From NCBI GenBank assembly GCA_016721425.1, contig JADKID010000009.1, positions 62,001 through 126,000 on the forward strand: a stretch of 64,000 nt of DNA, in the 5' to 3' direction. The stretch's first letter is position 1, and the number at the start of each line of letters is the position of its first letter. Made by a program: the position numbers and the translations under genes. Of the stretch, positions 41,048 through 50,029 are shown in pieces. The notes below the pieces were generated by a model. That model saw nothing but the letters and a program-made list of their open reading frames with translations, ran no database searches and had not been told where the DNA came from. The stretch comes from Bryobacterales bacterium (lineage in GTDB: Bacteria; Acidobacteriota; Terriglobia; Bryobacterales; Bryobacteraceae).

Positions 41048-44000
41048 TTAGAAGCGGTAGTAGAGGCCAAACTGGATGATACGGCGGCCGCTCAGGGTGG
41101 AAGTGATGCGGCCAAAGGTGGTTGAGTTGATATCCTGATCGCCGATATAGAAGCTCGGCGTGTTGGTCATGTTGAACCACTCGCTCTTGAGTTCGACACG
41201 CTGCTTCTCCGTGATGTTGACAGTCTTCAGGATAGCCAGGTCGGTGTTCCAGAAGTTGGGACCGGAGAACATACGGCGTTGGAGCGTACCGAGTTTACCG
41301 GCGGTCGGGTTGAAGAAAGCCTGCCCGGAGAAGGGGGCGCTGCCATCAGCATTGACGCCGCGGTTATCGGCGCCGATGGCCGAAGCGCTGATGAAGTAGG
41401 GGCCGTTGCCGGTCTGGCGGAAGGCCACCACCTGATCGAGGCCGGCCTTGTCGAGCAGACTCACCGCGGTATTCAAACCGCTGGAGCGGCCGGCGCGGTT
41501 GAGCGTGCCCCGATTGGAGTTGATGGAGAACGGAGCGCCGCTGGTCCAGGTCATCAGGCCTGAAACCGACCAACCGCCAACGATGGCGTTGAGGAATCCG
41601 TTGCTTACATTGACGAGGCGGCCCTTGCCGATGGGGAGATCCCAAACGCCGTTCACCTTGAAGGCGTGGGTAAGATCGAACGGAGTGCGGGAACGCTCGA
41701 TGGAGGAGTTGCCGTTATCCAGGAAGGGCTCGAAGCGAGTTTGGCCATCACCGGCCGAATCGCTCATGACCTTGGAGTAGGTGTAGTTGGCCTGAATCTG
41801 GAACCCCTTCGAGAAGAACCGCCGGTAGTCCACCTGAGCCGCATTGTAGTTCGCGTTCGAATAGTTGGTCATGACGTTGGTGCCATTGGAGAACGGGTTC
41901 CGCACGAAGCTATAGGGACCGGCGTAGTTGTTCACCTGATAGTACTGAGCGAGTTCGCCGACCTGCTGCTGTTGGATGTAGGAGGTGACGTTTCCATCCG
42001 TGCCCAAACGGCCGCCGTTGGTCATGGAACTGAAGAAGGTCAGCGGAACGCTGCCGGAGACCGCAGCGTTGTAGGCCGGGTTGAAGCCACGGCCAGCCGC
42101 GGCGGAGGCCAGCCCGTTGGCGTTGGCGCGGCGGAAATCATCGAGGAATGTGGTGCCGCCGCCGGGAACGTTGATCATCACCTGGTTGAGATCGAACGCG
42201 CGGAACTGCTTGGTGGAGCGGTTACCGACGTAGCGAACTTCGAGTACGCCTTTGAGGATCTCGCGCTGGACGCTCAGCGACCACTGCTGGACGTAGGGAG
42301 TGACCAGGTTGGGATCCACGGTGGCAAAGGCGGCGCCGGAGCGATCGAGCGCGTAGTTCTCAGAGAACGTGCGCGGGACCTTGAATGCAGGCGGGGCGAT
42401 GGTGGGCAGGCCACCAGCGACGGTGTTCCGCAGGTTGATCGGGGCTACGTTCTGCTGCAAGCCGGCGTTGGTGTTGACGCTATTGCGAATGCCGACGATA
42501 AACTCGTCGTTCGGGTAGTTGATGGAGTAGCCGGCGCGAATAACGGTCTTGCCGTTATCGGCAAAGGGCTGCCAGGCGAGTCCGAGGTTGGGGGAGAAGT
42601 TGTTGTAGTCGTTCTTGTACCAAGGGCGATTGACTGCCCCACCCGCGAAGTCCAGCGTGGAGTTGGAGAGCAGCGAAGTGACGTAGTTGTTGCCCTGAGG
42701 CAGGAGGAACAGCGCGTTGACCTCGTCAACCGGCGTGTAGTACTCCCAGCGGGTGCCGAGAGTCAGCGTCAGGCGAGGGTTGAAGCGCCAAGTGTCGCTA
42801 AAGTACAGGCTGTAGTTCTGCTGGCGCATCTGGCGGAAGTTGGTGGCGCCAGGGGTGAAGCCGGACGTGCGATCCGTCACGTTGAAGGTCTGCGTGGCGT
42901 TGCTGATCAGGCCGGCGTGGAGCGCGAGCAGCGAGTTGGCCGTCGTGACGTCGGCAGCGCGAGCACCCGGTATGATGGTGGTGTTGAAGCCCGCATAGTT
43001 CACTCCATTGATGCCGAGGTTGTAGGTCGCGGTGATGCCGGCGTCGTTGTAGGGATCGGCGTGCACATTCTGATACTGGAATCCAAAGGAAAGCGTGTGC
43101 TTGCCGATGAACCAGTTCGCGTTGTCCTGCAGGTTGTAGGTATCGGTGTAGCGTCCCTGCGCCCGGAACGTGTTGACGGGGTTAGAGACCAGGGGCAACC
43201 CGATGATGCCGCTGCCAAACGTCTCGTCGGTGAGGAAGTTGGCCGGGGCGAAATTGAAACCGCCACGGAGCTCGTTGGTCATGTTCGCCTTCGGACTCCA
43301 ACGCCAGGTCCCGGAGGCCAGATTGACCTTGCCGCTGTTGGTCACGATAGGGTAGGCGAGGAAGTTATTGGCGAGGTCGGTACGATCGACGATGTCGCGA
43401 TTCCAGAGGTAGGAACCGGTGAAGACGTGTTTGGTGGAAAACACGTAGTCGCCCTTGCCGGTGATGTTGTCGCGGGTGCGATTATTCCGGATATTGAAAC
43501 CATAGCCGGCCGTATTGAGGCCGTCGCCAAGATCGGTGCGATTGATGGCGTCGGCGCCAGGCACCTTGGCAAGCAGAGCCTTCACCTGAGGATCGGCGGT
43601 GAAGCCGGCCGCAGTGAGCACGTTGAATTTCTGGATGGCGCCGCCGGTATCGCGGTAGGTGAGGATACCGTTGCGGGCATCGTTAGTCAGAAGCGTGCGG
43701 GTGGTGGCGGACTGCTGGCGGAGTCGCAGCAACTCATAGTTGCCGTAGAAGAACAGTTTGTCCTTGATGATGCGGCCTGAGAAACTGCCGCCCGCCTGGT
43801 TCTGATTGAGAAACGGGCGCTTCACGTTGTTGCGGTTGCTAAACCACGAGTTGGCGCTGGTAACGTTGTTGCGGTTGTACCAGTAGAGCGCACCGTGATA
43901 GTCGTTGGTGCCGGATGGCGTCACGAAGGACAACTGGGCCGCACCACTGCCGGCTGCAGCATTGGTGTTGGAGGTGGCAACGGTAAACTCGCCCACCTGA

Positions 44001-44623
44001 TCCAGCAGAAGCATATTCGGCTGAAAGTCCAGCGTGTTGGTGCGGATGAAGTTGTCCTGGAGATTGACCCCGTCGATGGTGACGTTGGCATAGGAAGGAC
44101 GAAGGCCATTGATGGTGGTGTTGGTCTTGCCGTTGTAAGAGACGCCAGCCTGAGAGCCGATGAGCGCGAGCGGACTGCGATTCAGCGTGGGCAGGCGGCG
44201 AACCTGTTCATTGGTAATGGTGGAAGCAACCTCGGCGTTCGACGTTTGCACGGAAGTAACCTGCGCCGACACCTCAACGACTTCAGCCTGGGAGGAGACC
44301 TCCAGCTTGCTGATCTTCATCGAGAGCTCAAGGCCCGTGTCAACTTTGATGGCGCGGTAGATTTCTTTGCGGAAGCCCTTCGCCTCAATGCTGAGGTCGT
44401 AGGTAACCGGCTGGACACCAGCGAGGAAGTAGTTGCCATCGTTGGTGGTTGTGGTGGACATGATCGCCGCAGCGCCGCCCGGCATGAAAAGGCTGACCAC
44501 GGCGCCGGGAATGGCGGCGCCAGTGCCATCCTGCACTGTCCCGGAGATGCGACCAGTGTTCTGGGCAAGCAAAGCAGTGGCAAACAACAGCAGGCCGACG
44601 GCCCCTGTACGCAGGTGTAACAT
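41048..44623 (-). CDS. Oar-like TonB-dependent receptor
   Basis: 1191 aa, complete. Signal peptide ends LLAQ near residue 21. Carboxypeptidase-regulatory-like domain (about 22-110; GRISGTVQDGTGAAIPGAVVSL, in part). Plug with RRLPTLNRSPLALIGSQAG and TTINGLRPSYANVTIDGVNLQ (segments). The barrel ends with DQDINSTTFGRIT and a terminal aromatic FGLYYRF. Length and end are typical of the acidobacterial Oar/TonB family. Outer membrane; ligand unknown, possibly an oligosaccharide or peptide. GGGGAG precedes ATG 44623, and a 17-bp-spaced promoter lies upstream. It is a monocistronic unit closed by the 40989 hairpin. Confidence 0.94.
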   Translation of the reverse strand: MLHLRTGAVGLLLFATALLAQNTGRISGTVQDGTGAAIPGAVVSLFMPGGAAAIMSTTTTNDGNYFLAGVQPVTYDLSIEAKGFRKEIYRAIKVDTGLELSMKISKLEVSSQAEVVEVSAQVTSVQTSNAEVASTITNEQVRRLPTLNRSPLALIGSQAGVSYNGKTNTTINGLRPSYANVTIDGVNLQDNFIRTNTLDFQPNMLLLDQVGEFTVATSNTNAAAGSGAAQLSFVTPSGTNDYHGALYWYNRNNVTSANSWFSNRNNVKRPFLNQNQAGGSFSGRIIKDKLFFYGNYELLRLRQQSATTRTLLTNDARNGILTYRDTGGAIQKFNVLTAAGFTADPQVKALLAKVPGADAINRTDLGDGLNTAGYGFNIRNNRTRDNITGKGDYVFSTKHVFTGSYLWNRDIVDRTDLANNFLAYPIVTNSGKVNLASGTWRWSPKANMTNELRGGFNFAPANFLTDETFGSGIIGLPLVSNPVNTFRAQGRYTDTYNLQDNANWFIGKHTLSFGFQYQNVHADPYNDAGITATYNLGINGVNYAGFNTTIIPGARAADVTTANSLLALHAGLISNATQTFNVTDRTSGFTPGATNFRQMRQQNYSLYFSDTWRFNPRLTLTLGTRWEYYTPVDEVNALFLLPQGNNYVTSLLSNSTLDFAGGAVNRPWYKNDYNNFSPNLGLAWQPFADNGKTVIRAGYSINYPNDEFIVGIRNSVNTNAGLQQNVAPINLRNTVAGGLPTIAPPAFKVPRTFSENYALDRSGAAFATVDPNLVTPYVQQWSLSVQREILKGVLEVRYVGNRSTKQFRAFDLNQVMINVPGGGTTFLDDFRRANANGLASAAAGRGFNPAYNAAVSGSVPLTFFSSMTNGGRLGTDGNVTSYIQQQQVGELAQYYQVNNYAGPYSFVRNPFSNGTNVMTNYSNANYNAAQVDYRRFFSKGFQIQANYTYSKVMSDSAGDGQTRFEPFLDNGNSSIERSRTPFDLTHAFKVNGVWDLPIGKGRLVNVSNGFLNAIVGGWSVSGLMTWTSGAPFSINSNRGTLNRAGRSSGLNTAVSLLDKAGLDQVVAFRQTGNGPYFISASAIGADNRGVNADGSAPFSGQAFFNPTAGKLGTLQRRMFSGPNFWNTDLAILKTVNITEKQRVELKSEWFNMTNTPSFYIGDQDINSTTFGRITSTLSGRRIIQFGLYYRF

Positions 44624-44679
44624 GGTGAGACTCCCCTAAAGAACTTCTTTCGCACCGAGCGATGTGAAAGGTTAGCAAA

Positions 44680-44708
44680 ATGTTAACACAGATTTACAGT
44701 TGACTCAA
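44680..44708 (-). promoter_or_regulatory. Sigma-70 type promoter for the Oar-like receptor
   Basis: On the minus strand, TTGAGT (44708-44703) and TAACAT (44685-44680) are 17 bp apart in an AT-rich patch, about 57 bp before the receptor ATG. Each matches four of six consensus bases. Confidence 0.5.
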
Positions 44709-45194
44709 ACGGCACTCGGACACGGCTTCAGTGGCGCCAACCGGTCAGTCCAGGTCCACGAACTGTCGATCGACCGGCACCACTACTCCGGCGGCGGTCG
44801 GCGATTTGCTGAGGGACGCGAGCGGGGAGACTGAATTCGGCGTCGTCCTGACTCTGGCCTCTCTGTCGACCCAACCGACGGACTACGCTCCGACTATCTC
44901 GCCGTTTTGCGTTGCCACAATCGAGAGGGAGACGACATTTGACTGATTGAGTGATTCCACGATTGGCGTGCGGACTGGATCGGTGCGGTGGCCGCGCAGA
45001 ATCGCCATCACGTTCCCGGAAAACCTGAAACACGCGCCTAGAAGCGCAAGGTCAATTGCGATATGGCAGCCGACGGTAGATACAGCCAAACCGCGGCGCC
45101 GCTCCGGGAACCAGGGACCGCCACCGCTGGCAGTATAGCCAGTTCCCCGGCCTGCGATCGCTTAATGGGCCGCTCCCCACCCTACCCTTGCCTC
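44709..45194. other. 486 bp without a convincing gene
   Basis: Only short overlapping ORFs on both strands, none with a good ribosome site or recognisable motif. A 68-codon minus-strand frame (44883-45089) with mild hydrophobic character is the least unlikely. Base composition is more even than in flanking genes, so this may be decayed coding DNA. No repeat or insertion element ends seen. Confidence 0.5.
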
Positions 45195-46022
45195 CTAGAC
45201 GTCGCAGATCGTAATGGCCTGATTCAGGGACTCCAGCGGATTCCGCAGTGGCGAGTACTCATGCCCCAGATAGCCGGTGTAGTTCAGATCCACAATCGCC
45301 TGCGCGACTGCCCGATAGTTCAGCTCCTGGGTGTCGTCAATCTCGTGACGCCCAGGGTTGCCTGCCGTGTGGAAGTGGCCGATGTGCTGGATGTTGTCGC
45401 GGATGGTCCGAATGATGTCACCTTCCATGATCTGCATGTGATAGATGTCGAACAAAACCTTGACGCGGGGCGACCCCACCGCCTTGCAGATGTCGAAGCA
45501 GAACTTGCTGCGGTCTGCCTGGGCGTCGGGGTGATCCACCCGGCTATTGAACACTTCCAGGCAGATCGTAATGCCCCTGTCCTCCGCCAACCCCTTCACC
45601 TTTTTGAGAAACGTCGCGCTATTGTCGATCGCCTCGGCGTCAGACATACCCTGCCGCGTGGCGAAAGTCACGATGACGTTCGGCATCCCGCCGTCGGCGG
45701 CCTTGCCGATGTTCTCGATGATTTGCTTCTCACACTTCTCGTGGTTCTCTTTCTTGTTGATTCCGCTTGTGCCGCCCGACATCACGGAGATGAGTCCGTA
45801 CTTCTTCAACGTCGGATAGTCGGGGCTACTCACCAGGTCCAATCCGGCCAACCCCAGGCGCGCCCCCTCCCGGCACATGTCTTCCATGGGCACGCCCTTC
45901 CCGAAACATCCCCGGGTCGCGGCCTGCTTCAACCGCCCCTTGCGCTTGATCTGCTGAGCCGCGGCCGTCGTGCCAACCCCAACCACGCCGGTGATTGCCG
46001 GCAGAAAAAGTCTGCGCGTCAT
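45195..46022 (-). CDS. Exported hydroxypyruvate isomerase-like TIM barrel
   Basis: 275 aa. MTRRLFLPAITGVVGVGTTAAA is a twin-arginine-like signal. Barrel strands carry ICLEVFNSRVDHP, VLFDIYHMQIMEGD and IGHFHTAGNPGRHE, then YLGHEYSP: the Glu-Asp-His-Glu set of the hydroxypyruvate isomerase (Hyi) branch, where FDIYHMQ and HTAGNPGRHE are close to diagnostic. This is the third exported TIM-barrel isomerase in the window. Substrate outside the cytoplasm unknown. Its promoter should lie in the 148 bp upstream, before the purine permease stop. Confidence 0.85.
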   Translation of the reverse strand: MTRRLFLPAITGVVGVGTTAAAQQIKRKGRLKQAATRGCFGKGVPMEDMCREGARLGLAGLDLVSSPDYPTLKKYGLISVMSGGTSGINKKENHEKCEKQIIENIGKAADGGMPNVIVTFATRQGMSDAEAIDNSATFLKKVKGLAEDRGITICLEVFNSRVDHPDAQADRSKFCFDICKAVGSPRVKVLFDIYHMQIMEGDIIRTIRDNIQHIGHFHTAGNPGRHEIDDTQELNYRAVAQAIVDLNYTGYLGHEYSPLRNPLESLNQAITICDV

Positions 46023-46170
46023 CTCTGTCCTCCCTCTGCTCGAATCCCGCCCTGCGGCCAGCGGCTTCTCTGGGATCCACCGGACCGTGAGAACAGGTCG
46101 ATTCTATCCGAATCTCTCAGCGGTGCCCAGCCACCAGATGGACGACTCTCGAAAATGACTTCCGATTTGG

Positions 46171-47481
46171 TTAACCGGCCGTGCCGAGATAGAAGAACCG
46201 CAACAGAAATAGCGCAGTCAGCAGATAGACGAGCCAGCTCACCTTCTTCCATTCGCCGCTGAAGACGCGGAGAAGCGTGTGGGCTGTGAACCCGAAGGCC
46301 AGGCCGTTGGCGATGGAGAACGTGAGCGGGATGGCGATGAGGGTGAGAAAGGCGGGGATGGAGACAACCGGGCTGGACCACTCGATTTCAGCGGCGTGGG
46401 AGAGCATCAGTGCGCCGACGATGATGAGCGCCGGTGCGGTGGCTGCCGAGGGGATGACGCCGAGGAGCGGCGCGATGAAGACAGCGATGCCGAACAACAG
46501 GCCGCAGACGATGGCCGTGATGCCGGTGCGCCCTCCGGCCACGACGCCCGCTGCGGATTCGATGTAGCTGACGACGGTGGAGGTACCGCAAAGCGCGCCG
46601 GTTGTGGTGGCGATGGCATCGGCAGTGAGAATACGGTTGACGCGGGGGATGTGGCCGTCGCGGTCAAAGAGACCGGCGCGGGTGCCGACGGCGACCAGCG
46701 TACCGATGTTGTCGAAGAGATCGACGAAAAGGAAGACGAAGACGATTTCGAGCAGGCCGAGATTCAGCGCGGCAGGGATGTCGAGTTGGAGAAACGTAGC
46801 GGAGAGGTCGGCGGGTGAATACGGCTGGGGGTTCCAGTGAACCAGGCCGGCGAGGGCGCCAACGAGAGTCGTACCGAGGATGCCGATCAGCATGGCGGCG
46901 CGCACGTTCCATGCCATCAGCGTGGCGATCAGGAGGAGGCCGGAGAGGGCGAGCAACGTGTGCGGCGAACGGAGATTGCCAAGCGTGAGGAGCGTGGCGG
47001 GATCGGCTCTGATGATGCCGGCGTTGCGGAAGCCGATGAAGGCGATGAAGAGGCCGATGCCGACGGCGACGGCGGAGTAGAGTTCACGCGGGATGGCCTC
47101 CAGAATAAGCTGGCGAATACCGGCGGCAGTGAGAATCAGGAAGATCACGCCGGAAAGAAAGACGGCGCCGAGCGCGGTCTGCCACGGCACCTTGAGGCCG
47201 ATGCAGACGGAGTAGACGAAGTACGCATTGAGGCCCATGCCGGGGGCCAGCGCGATGGGATAGCGGGCCAGCGCGCCCATGAGCAGACAACCGATGGCGG
47301 AGGCGAGGCAGGTAGCCGCCGTGACAGCGGCCACGGGCATCCCGGCGTCGTGGAGGATGGAGGGGTTGACGAAGATGATGTAGGCCATCGTCACGAACGT
47401 GGTGAGGCCGGCTAGGATCTCCGTGCGCCAATCGGCGCCCAGTTCAGCGAAGAGGAAGTAGCGTTCGAGACGAGTGCGCAC
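46171..47481 (-). CDS. NCS2-family purine permease, AzgA/PbuG type
   Basis: 436 aa with about 12-14 membrane segments. Family signatures are TTFVTMAYIIFVNPSIL near the N-terminus, ALAPGMGLNAYFVYSVC, VDLFDNIGTLVAVGTRAG and SYIESAAGVVAGGRTGITAIV (segments), all typical of hypoxanthine/guanine/adenine permeases. Proton symport of a purine base is expected. No purine riboswitch fits upstream: the start is 9 bp from the stop of the deacetylase gene on the same strand, so it is part of a minus-strand run. Confidence 0.93.
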   Translation of the reverse strand: MRTRLERYFLFAELGADWRTEILAGLTTFVTMAYIIFVNPSILHDAGMPVAAVTAATCLASAIGCLLMGALARYPIALAPGMGLNAYFVYSVCIGLKVPWQTALGAVFLSGVIFLILTAAGIRQLILEAIPRELYSAVAVGIGLFIAFIGFRNAGIIRADPATLLTLGNLRSPHTLLALSGLLLIATLMAWNVRAAMLIGILGTTLVGALAGLVHWNPQPYSPADLSATFLQLDIPAALNLGLLEIVFVFLFVDLFDNIGTLVAVGTRAGLFDRDGHIPRVNRILTADAIATTTGALCGTSTVVSYIESAAGVVAGGRTGITAIVCGLLFGIAVFIAPLLGVIPSAATAPALIIVGALMLSHAAEIEWSSPVVSIPAFLTLIAIPLTFSIANGLAFGFTAHTLLRVFSGEWKKVSWLVYLLTALFLLRFFYLGTAG

Positions 47482-47490
47482 TCACGCATT

Positions 47491-48384
47491 CTACCGGCAG
47501 AGGGCTTCGAGGCGTGCGAAGGGCTTCCTGGCGTGGGGCGGATACTCGATGCGGCGGGCGTCCATCCATTGTTCCAGCAGGGTGCCAGTGTTCTTGGCGG
47601 CGGCGTCCGGGTCACTTTGGTAGGCGGGGTCTTTGTGCGCCTCTTCCAGCGTAATGAGCGTGAAGCCTCGCTCGCGGAGCAGGTCGATGAGCTTGGGCAG
47701 CATGACCGTTTGAAAGCCGCCCAGGTGGAGGAGCATGACGTGACGGATATCGCGTCCGTAGACGAGGCGGGCCATCTTCTGCCCGAGTTCGATGTACTCG
47801 GCGGCGGTGCTGATATAGCTGGATTTCAGCCAATCGATCGCAGGTTGGTCATTGCGGGCGAGGCAGCGGGCATAGGGCGCATTCCAGGCGTAGTCTTCGA
47901 AGTCGATAGTAGTCTGGGCGATTCGGTAGCCGTTCTGCTTCAAATAGGCGATGACGGCGTGGCGTTTCTCCAGAGTGTCGCCCTCGTGGAGAAACGGATA
48001 GCGAAACCAATGCCAGTTCTTGCCGCCCATCAGCGAGCGGAGAGCTGGTTCATTGGCCGCGATGTCCTGCTGGAAGTCCTGAAGGCTGGTGGCGGTCAAG
48101 TCCGGATGCGAATAGGTGTGGCTGCCGAGCGGGAAGCCGGCGTCGGTCCACACTTTTAGCACATCGGCCAACGCCGGGTCCTTGTCGAGTTTCTGCGCGT
48201 TGAGGAAGCCCCAGGCCGGCGGAGCCTTGGCGGCTTGCAGCGCCTGGATGATGTCCTTTGCGATGCTGACTCGGGTTGCGCCGGGCGGGAGCGCCCCGTG
48301 GGCTGGGAGATCGTCGAACGTGAGCGCCACCTGCTGCGCCGGAGCGCTGGCGGCGGCCAATAGGAGGATCAGCGCCCGGATCAC
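47491..48384 (-). CDS. Exported polysaccharide deacetylase
   Basis: 297 aa NodB-homology domain behind a signal peptide (1-16, ending APAQ). Catalytic TFDD motif at about 22-25 (first Asp acts as base, second binds metal), HTYSH (metal His pair) and RYPF (motif 3), then LLHLGG. A carbohydrate-esterase 4 enzyme removing N- or O-acetyl groups from chitin-like, xylan or peptidoglycan sugars. ATG 48384 overlaps the cyclase stop by 4 bp, so it is translationally coupled to it. Confidence 0.88.
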   Translation of the reverse strand: MIRALILLLAAASAPAQQVALTFDDLPAHGALPPGATRVSIAKDIIQALQAAKAPPAWGFLNAQKLDKDPALADVLKVWTDAGFPLGSHTYSHPDLTATSLQDFQQDIAANEPALRSLMGGKNWHWFRYPFLHEGDTLEKRHAVIAYLKQNGYRIAQTTIDFEDYAWNAPYARCLARNDQPAIDWLKSSYISTAAEYIELGQKMARLVYGRDIRHVMLLHLGGFQTVMLPKLIDLLRERGFTLITLEEAHKDPAYQSDPDAAAKNTGTLLEQWMDARRIEYPPHARKPFARLEALCR

Positions 48385-49046
48385 GCCGGCGGCCTCACCA
48401 CGTAGGCACGGACTGGAAAGGTCGCGCCGCCCTTCCAGGCGATCGGGACAGCGTGAAGGCGGCCACCCGAAACGGCGAGGGCGCCCAGATTGGTCATATG
48501 CTCGCAGATCGTAATACCGTGGCCGAGCAGAACGGTGTGGGCGGGGCGGCGCAGGTCTTCCATATTGTCGATGTTGACCGAATCAATGCCGACGAACACG
48601 GCGCCCTGCTGAGCGAGGAAGAGGCAGGCATCCTCCGTGAGATACGGATTGGGATCGAAGTAGGAATCGGATCCCCAGCGCGTGTCCCAACCGGTATGAA
48701 CGAGAACGGCGTGGCCGCCGACCTCCAGGTCCTGAAAGACGTGCGGACCGATGCCGCGGCCGAAGTTGCGGCGGGCATCGACGTAGAGGAAGGGCAGGTC
48801 GGCTAGGTGGTCGAGTGGAAGCTGGGAGAGGTCCGGCGCGTCCGGGAATCGGTGATAGGGCGAATCGACGTAGGTGCCCGTATTGCCACAGAGATGCAGA
48901 GAAGCGATGAGGAAGGCCGCCTGATCCTTGTAGACGCGACTGGAGCCGGAGTGGTCGAAAAGCAGAACGGATTTGGGGCCTGGCAGGCCAGGGAAGGTCT
49001 TCATGCCTTCCACGATGGGGTGGCTGAGTTCGATAAATGACGACAT
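48381..49046 (-). CDS. Cyclase family protein (kynurenine formamidase-like)
   Basis: 221 aa from ATG 49046 (MSSFIELSHPIVEGM); the longer ORF start at 49133 lies in the preceding small gene. Family motifs: ELSHPI, HLCGNTGTYVDSPYHRF (metal-binding HxxTHxDxPxH region, with Gly and Tyr at two usual positions) and GIDSVNID. The family contains metal-dependent amidohydrolases, including arylformamidase and isatin hydrolase. The usual THxD appears here as TYVD, so the metal site may be modified. Substrate unknown. Confidence 0.82.
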   Translation of the reverse strand: MSSFIELSHPIVEGMKTFPGLPGPKSVLLFDHSGSSRVYKDQAAFLIASLHLCGNTGTYVDSPYHRFPDAPDLSQLPLDHLADLPFLYVDARRNFGRGIGPHVFQDLEVGGHAVLVHTGWDTRWGSDSYFDPNPYLTEDACLFLAQQGAVFVGIDSVNIDNMEDLRRPAHTVLLGHGITICEHMTNLGALAVSGGRLHAVPIAWKGGATFPVRAYVVRPPA

Positions 49047-49054
49047 GGAACAGG

Positions 49055-49303
49055 TCAGTGGGCGAGTGCTGCGATCTTTTCGTCGAGAAAGGCAAGCTCG
49101 CGGGCGAGTTGTTCGCGGAAGCGGGCGCTGCAAGCGGTCTGCATCTCGGCCTGGATTCGGGTCCGGCTGAGCATCAGGTTGTTGAGTTGGAGTTGCTGTT
49201 GCCGATCCTCCTCGGAGAGGGGGGTAGCTGGGGGAAGTGCTGGATTTCGGGAAGCGTCGTCAATCTGAGATTCGATCGACTTGCTCTCCCAACCTCGGGC
49301 CAT
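49055..49303 (-). CDS. Small helical protein, unknown
   Basis: 82 aa. MARGWESKSIESQIDDASRN then Glu/Gln/Leu/Arg-rich helix (SEEDRQQQLQLNNLMLSR and REQLARELAFLDEKIAAL), a probable coiled coil. No signal or membrane segment. Lies 18 bp after the TenA-like gene start region and 8 bp before the cyclase start, all on the minus strand, so it is probably co-transcribed. Family unrecognised; looks like a conserved small acidobacterial protein. Confidence 0.6.
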   Translation of the reverse strand: MARGWESKSIESQIDDASRNPALPPATPLSEEDRQQQLQLNNLMLSRTRIQAEMQTACSARFREQLARELAFLDEKIAALAH

Positions 49304-49321
49304 ACCTTTATTGTAGGCCCT

Positions 49322-50029
49322 TCACGGCTTCCATGCTTCGCGCTGCCAGGCCATGTCCCAAAACAGGTACTCATAGCGGGCACTGAGTGTGAACAGGCGC
49401 TGGGCCGAACGGCGGGCCTGGGGCGACGCGGTGCGGGCGGATTCATCGACGATGGCGAGCATCTCACGCACTGTGGCGGCGTAGGCGTCGCCCGAGTATT
49501 GATCGATCCAGCGCTGATAGTCCTTGTTCTTCGAGCCTCGGCGGACGAGGTCTCTGCCGACCTCGAGATAGATCCAATAGCAGGGCAGCATGGCGGCCAG
49601 CCCCTCGGTGAAACTGTTGAGCTGCACACTGGCAAGGAGGTGGTTGGTATAGGCGAGAGTGGTTGGCGCCTTTTCTGAGGCGGCGATGCGGGCGGGTGTG
49701 ATGCCGTAGGAGGCGAGGATCCTGCCGTGCAGTTCCCGCTCCTCCTGGAGTGCGCCGGCGGCATGGCGGGAGAGCGTCTGGGCCCAGTCTTTGCGGGGCG
49801 AGCGGGTGGCGAGGATGTTCAGGGCTTGCGCGAAGGACCGGAGATAGAGCGTGTCCTGCATGAGATAGAACTCAAAGCTCTCGCGGGGCAGCGTGCCATC
49901 GGTGAGGCCGGTGAGGAAGGGGTGCTGGAGCGTCCTGGCGTAAATGGGTCGGATGGGCTCCCAGAGCTGCCGCGTGAACTCCTGAGCGGTCAGCGGCAGC
50001 AGCAGACAGAGCGCAACGAGGAGCTTCAT
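49322..50029 (-). CDS. TenA/thiaminase II-like protein with signal peptide
   Basis: 235 aa from ATG 50029. MKLLVALCLLLPLTAQEF is a signal peptide. The rest is a full TenA helical bundle: LWEPIRPIYARTLQHPFL, FYLMQDTLYLRSF (active-site Asp), AMLPCYWIYLEVG (nucleophile Cys and Tyr) and RYEYLFWDMAW (C-terminal Glu). Known TenA proteins are cytoplasmic and hydrolyse aminopyrimidine thiamin-salvage compounds. Export is unusual. ATG overlaps the glycosylase stop as ATGA; the longer ORF from 50362 lies inside that gene. Whether it is secreted or the leader is a helix cannot be settled here. Confidence 0.8.
   Translation of the reverse strand: MKLLVALCLLLPLTAQEFTRQLWEPIRPIYARTLQHPFLTGLTDGTLPRESFEFYLMQDTLYLRSFAQALNILATRSPRKDWAQTLSRHAAGALQEERELHGRILASYGITPARIAASEKAPTTLAYTNHLLASVQLNSFTEGLAAMLPCYWIYLEVGRDLVRRGSKNKDYQRWIDQYSGDAYAATVREMLAIVDESARTASPQARRSAQRLFTLSARYEYLFWDMAWQREAWKP

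Noticed and set aside
39432..41051. 539-codon plus-strand frame
   Set aside because: Antisense to GNAT and Gfo/Idh genes and crosses a strong terminator hairpin.
41666..43780. 704-codon plus-strand frame
   Set aside because: Lies antisense within the Oar-like receptor gene, which has full domain support; the shadow protein is Val/Gly/Glu-rich without motifs.
44728..45138. Short ORFs on both strands
   Set aside because: No ribosome sites, motifs or consistent codon bias; probably decayed or non-coding DNA.
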